From Rickettsia typhi (GTDB lineage: Bacteria; Pseudomonadota; Gammaproteobacteria; Burkholderiales; Burkholderiaceae_C), in assembly GCA_943325485.2 (NCBI GenBank), contig CALPPP020000059.1, positions 1 to 7,201 of the forward strand: a stretch of 7,201 nucleotides of DNA, written 5' to 3'. Position 1 is the first letter of the stretch; each line of letters starts with the position of its first letter. The notes beneath the pieces were generated by a model. The model did no database searches. It was not told the origin of the DNA and worked only from the letters and a program-made list of their open reading frames with translations. A program made the translations under genes and the position numbers. This document shows, one piece after another, positions 5,826-7,201 of the stretch.

Positions 5826-7201
5826 ATGCATTTGCTTTCATTGGCTGCTCGTTGCTTATTCATTTTGGGTTTTTTGTTGACTGTGTCCCCGTTATTTGCG
5901 GGAGAGCTACTTAAAGAAGACATCGACAAAATCTTTGCAGATATTTTTGTGGTGGGTGAAATGCAGTCGGGCATGCCGCTTTACCCACTGTTTAGCAAAA
6001 GCGCTGACATGCCAGACGCCAAACCTGAACTCAAAGGTTATGTGTTTGAGTCGGTAGACTTCGAGCCGGTACGTGGCTATGGGGGCAAGCCCATCAATAT
6101 CTTGGTGGCCATGGACACAGAAGGCCGCTTCTTGACGTCGCTTCTTATCAGCCACCGCGAGCCTATTTTTCGATCTGAGGCAGGTATAGCCAAGCTGACA
6201 ACGTTTGCCAAACAATACGAGGGCTTGACGGTTAACCACAAGATTGAAATCTTTGGTCATTTGGCAACTGCAAGACGAGATGACAAGTACGCAGCTTTGT
6301 TTGGTGTGCAAGCGGGCACGGTGAGCGCCAAGGCGATTGACCGCACCATCGTCACCTCGGCGGCCTCGGTGGCGTTGGCTCACCAAGAGGCGAGCAAGCT
6401 GGGTCAAATCGCTGGAAGCAGTGCCTCTAGCTCTGTGAAGCGCAAAGCTGAAGACGATAGCTTTAAACCTTTGACCTGGGACACCTTGCGCTCGCGTGGC
6501 ATGGTCAGCGAGCACCGCATTACCCGAGGTGAAATTGAACAATTATTTGCAGGTACACGAGCTGCAGGTGCAGACAAGTCAGCTGCTGGCAAACCCGATG
6601 AAGTGGCTTTAACGTTTCATGCGGCTTTGGTCAGCTTGCCCTCCATTGGCCGCAACTTATTGGATGAAGAAGGATGGCGTTTATTGGGAGCGAACAGGCG
6701 TTTGTCCCAAGCCTTGATGGTGGCCGAGAGCGGGCCTCTGTACAAAATGAATTATGAAAGCCAACGCATCGTCGAAGATATTCCTTTCATCGTGTCGCAA
6801 GGTGGCAAAGAGCTCAATCTGCGACCCATGGCTTATGACAAAGGTTTGCAGGTGCCGGGCTACCCCGATAAAACGGGTGCTTATTTTTATGTCATTGATA
6901 CGGCGACACCCTTGGACCCTGCACAAGCATTTGAGATTCAGCTGAAATACGGTCGACGCTTTGGTACCTTTTCCAATCAAGTGGAGAGCCGTCGCATTGA
7001 CATACCCTATAGCTACCACGGCATTCGCACCCAGTGGCATGCATTGTTAGACACCGATTTATCTTCTTATGAATGGGCAGATGCGTGGCAGACACGATCG
7101 CTTGAAATAGCGGTGCTGTTGTTGGGTTTGATTGTGCTGAGTTCAGGCTTGTTTTTGCAAAAACGCCTCAGCGTGAACTCGAAACGATTGAAGGTCTTGC
7201 G
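5826..7201 (+). CDS. NosR/NirI-family FMN-binding membrane protein (3' end outside window)
   Basis: The first 458 residues of a frame still open at the right edge. Residues 1-25 are a signal sequence ending LFA|G. About 35-185 form the periplasmic FMN-binding-like domain of NosR/NirI: VGEMQSGMPLYPLF, GYVFESVDFEPVRGYGG, KPINILVAMDTEGRFL and SHREPIF are close to that family. The predicted flavin threonine is Thr165 in GVQAGTVSAKAI. A long periplasmic part contains ALVSLPSIGRNLL (267-279), also NosR-like, and a membrane helix spans about 425-445. Full NosR proteins add more helices, cysteine motifs and 4Fe-4S clusters, and pass electrons to, or support maturation and expression of, nitrous oxide reductase; that half is not in view. 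The middle region departs from NosR (YESQRIVEDIPFIVSQ where I expect a glycine-rich VRGG-like block), so a relative with another redox partner is possible. No clear ribosome site precedes ATG 5826; a TTG at 5814 is the only other in-frame option. Confidence 0.75.
   Translation, partial: MHLLSLAARCLFILGFLLTVSPLFAGELLKEDIDKIFADIFVVGEMQSGMPLYPLFSKSADMPDAKPELKGYVFESVDFEPVRGYGGKPINILVAMDTEGRFLTSLLISHREPIFRSEAGIAKLTTFAKQYEGLTVNHKIEIFGHLATARRDDKYAALFGVQAGTVSAKAIDRTIVTSAASVALAHQEASKLGQIAGSSASSSVKRKAEDDSFKPLTWDTLRSRGMVSEHRITRGEIEQLFAGTRAAGADKSAAGKPDEVALTFHAALVSLPSIGRNLLDEEGWRLLGANRRLSQALMVAESGPLYKMNYESQRIVEDIPFIVSQGGKELNLRPMAYDKGLQVPGYPDKTGAYFYVIDTATPLDPAQAFEIQLKYGRRFGTFSNQVESRRIDIPYSYHGIRTQWHALLDTDLSSYEWADAWQTRSLEIAVLLLGLIVLSSGLFLQKRLSVNSKRLKVL

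Noticed and set aside
5907..6542. 211-residue minus-strand frame opposite the NosR-like gene
   Set aside because: The plus-strand frame is open for the whole 5826-7201 stretch and carries NosR/NirI motifs; the minus frame shows none.
1..7201. CRISPR array, insertion sequence ends, tRNA or phage attachment site
   Set aside because: No regularly spaced direct repeats, transposase-like frame, target-site duplication or cloverleaf was seen on either strand.

Overview
The window looks like chromosomal DNA of a Gram-negative betaproteobacterium, most likely Burkholderiales. This rests on the style of the proteins (LivM, exported RraA-like protein, 7TM-type sensor kinase, ACS-family MFS transporter, NosR-like protein) and on moderate GC content judged by eye. 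The placement is an inference; no marker gene or rRNA is present. Coding density is high, no stretch over 300 bases lacks a gene, and I see no tRNA, rRNA, insertion sequence or CRISPR array.

Layout. (1) Bases 2-472 (+) are the 3' end of a branched-chain amino acid ABC permease gene (livM). (2) It converges, with a 6-base gap, on a minus-strand gene at 479-1204 for an RraA-family protein with an N-terminal export signal. (3) Divergent from that is a small plus-strand gene (1270-1512) for an 80-residue protein with four cysteines, probably a metal binder. (4) Bases 1513-1715 are a non-coding leader rich in inverted repeats. (5) A two-gene operon follows: a sensor histidine kinase with a periplasmic 7TMR-DISMED2-like domain and seven membrane helices (1716-3620), and an OmpR/PhoB-type response regulator (3617-4360) whose start overlaps the kinase stop (ATGA). 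The operon ends in a rho-independent terminator whose 5' arm lies inside the regulator's last codons. (6) A convergent minus-strand ACS-family MFS transporter occupies 4379-5671. (7) Divergent from it, at 5826 and running off the right edge, is the N-terminal part of a NosR/NirI-family protein: signal peptide, periplasmic FMN-binding-like domain, long periplasmic region and the first downstream membrane helix.

How the genes may work together. Only the kinase and regulator are clearly a functional pair; they should phosphorelay from a periplasmic or membrane stimulus to a DNA-binding output. The targets cannot be read from the sequence; neighbouring genes are candidates only by position. The permease, the RraA-like protein and the MFS carrier point to uptake and catabolism of small organic acids or amino acids.

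The most unusual points are the exported RraA-family protein, the NosR-like protein with a degenerate flavin-attachment motif and no nos genes in view, the kinase ATP-binding domain lacking the usual DxGxG box, and the structured leader before the kinase with a well-placed ribosome site in front of a different short reading frame. I did not find a clear new multi-gene system.
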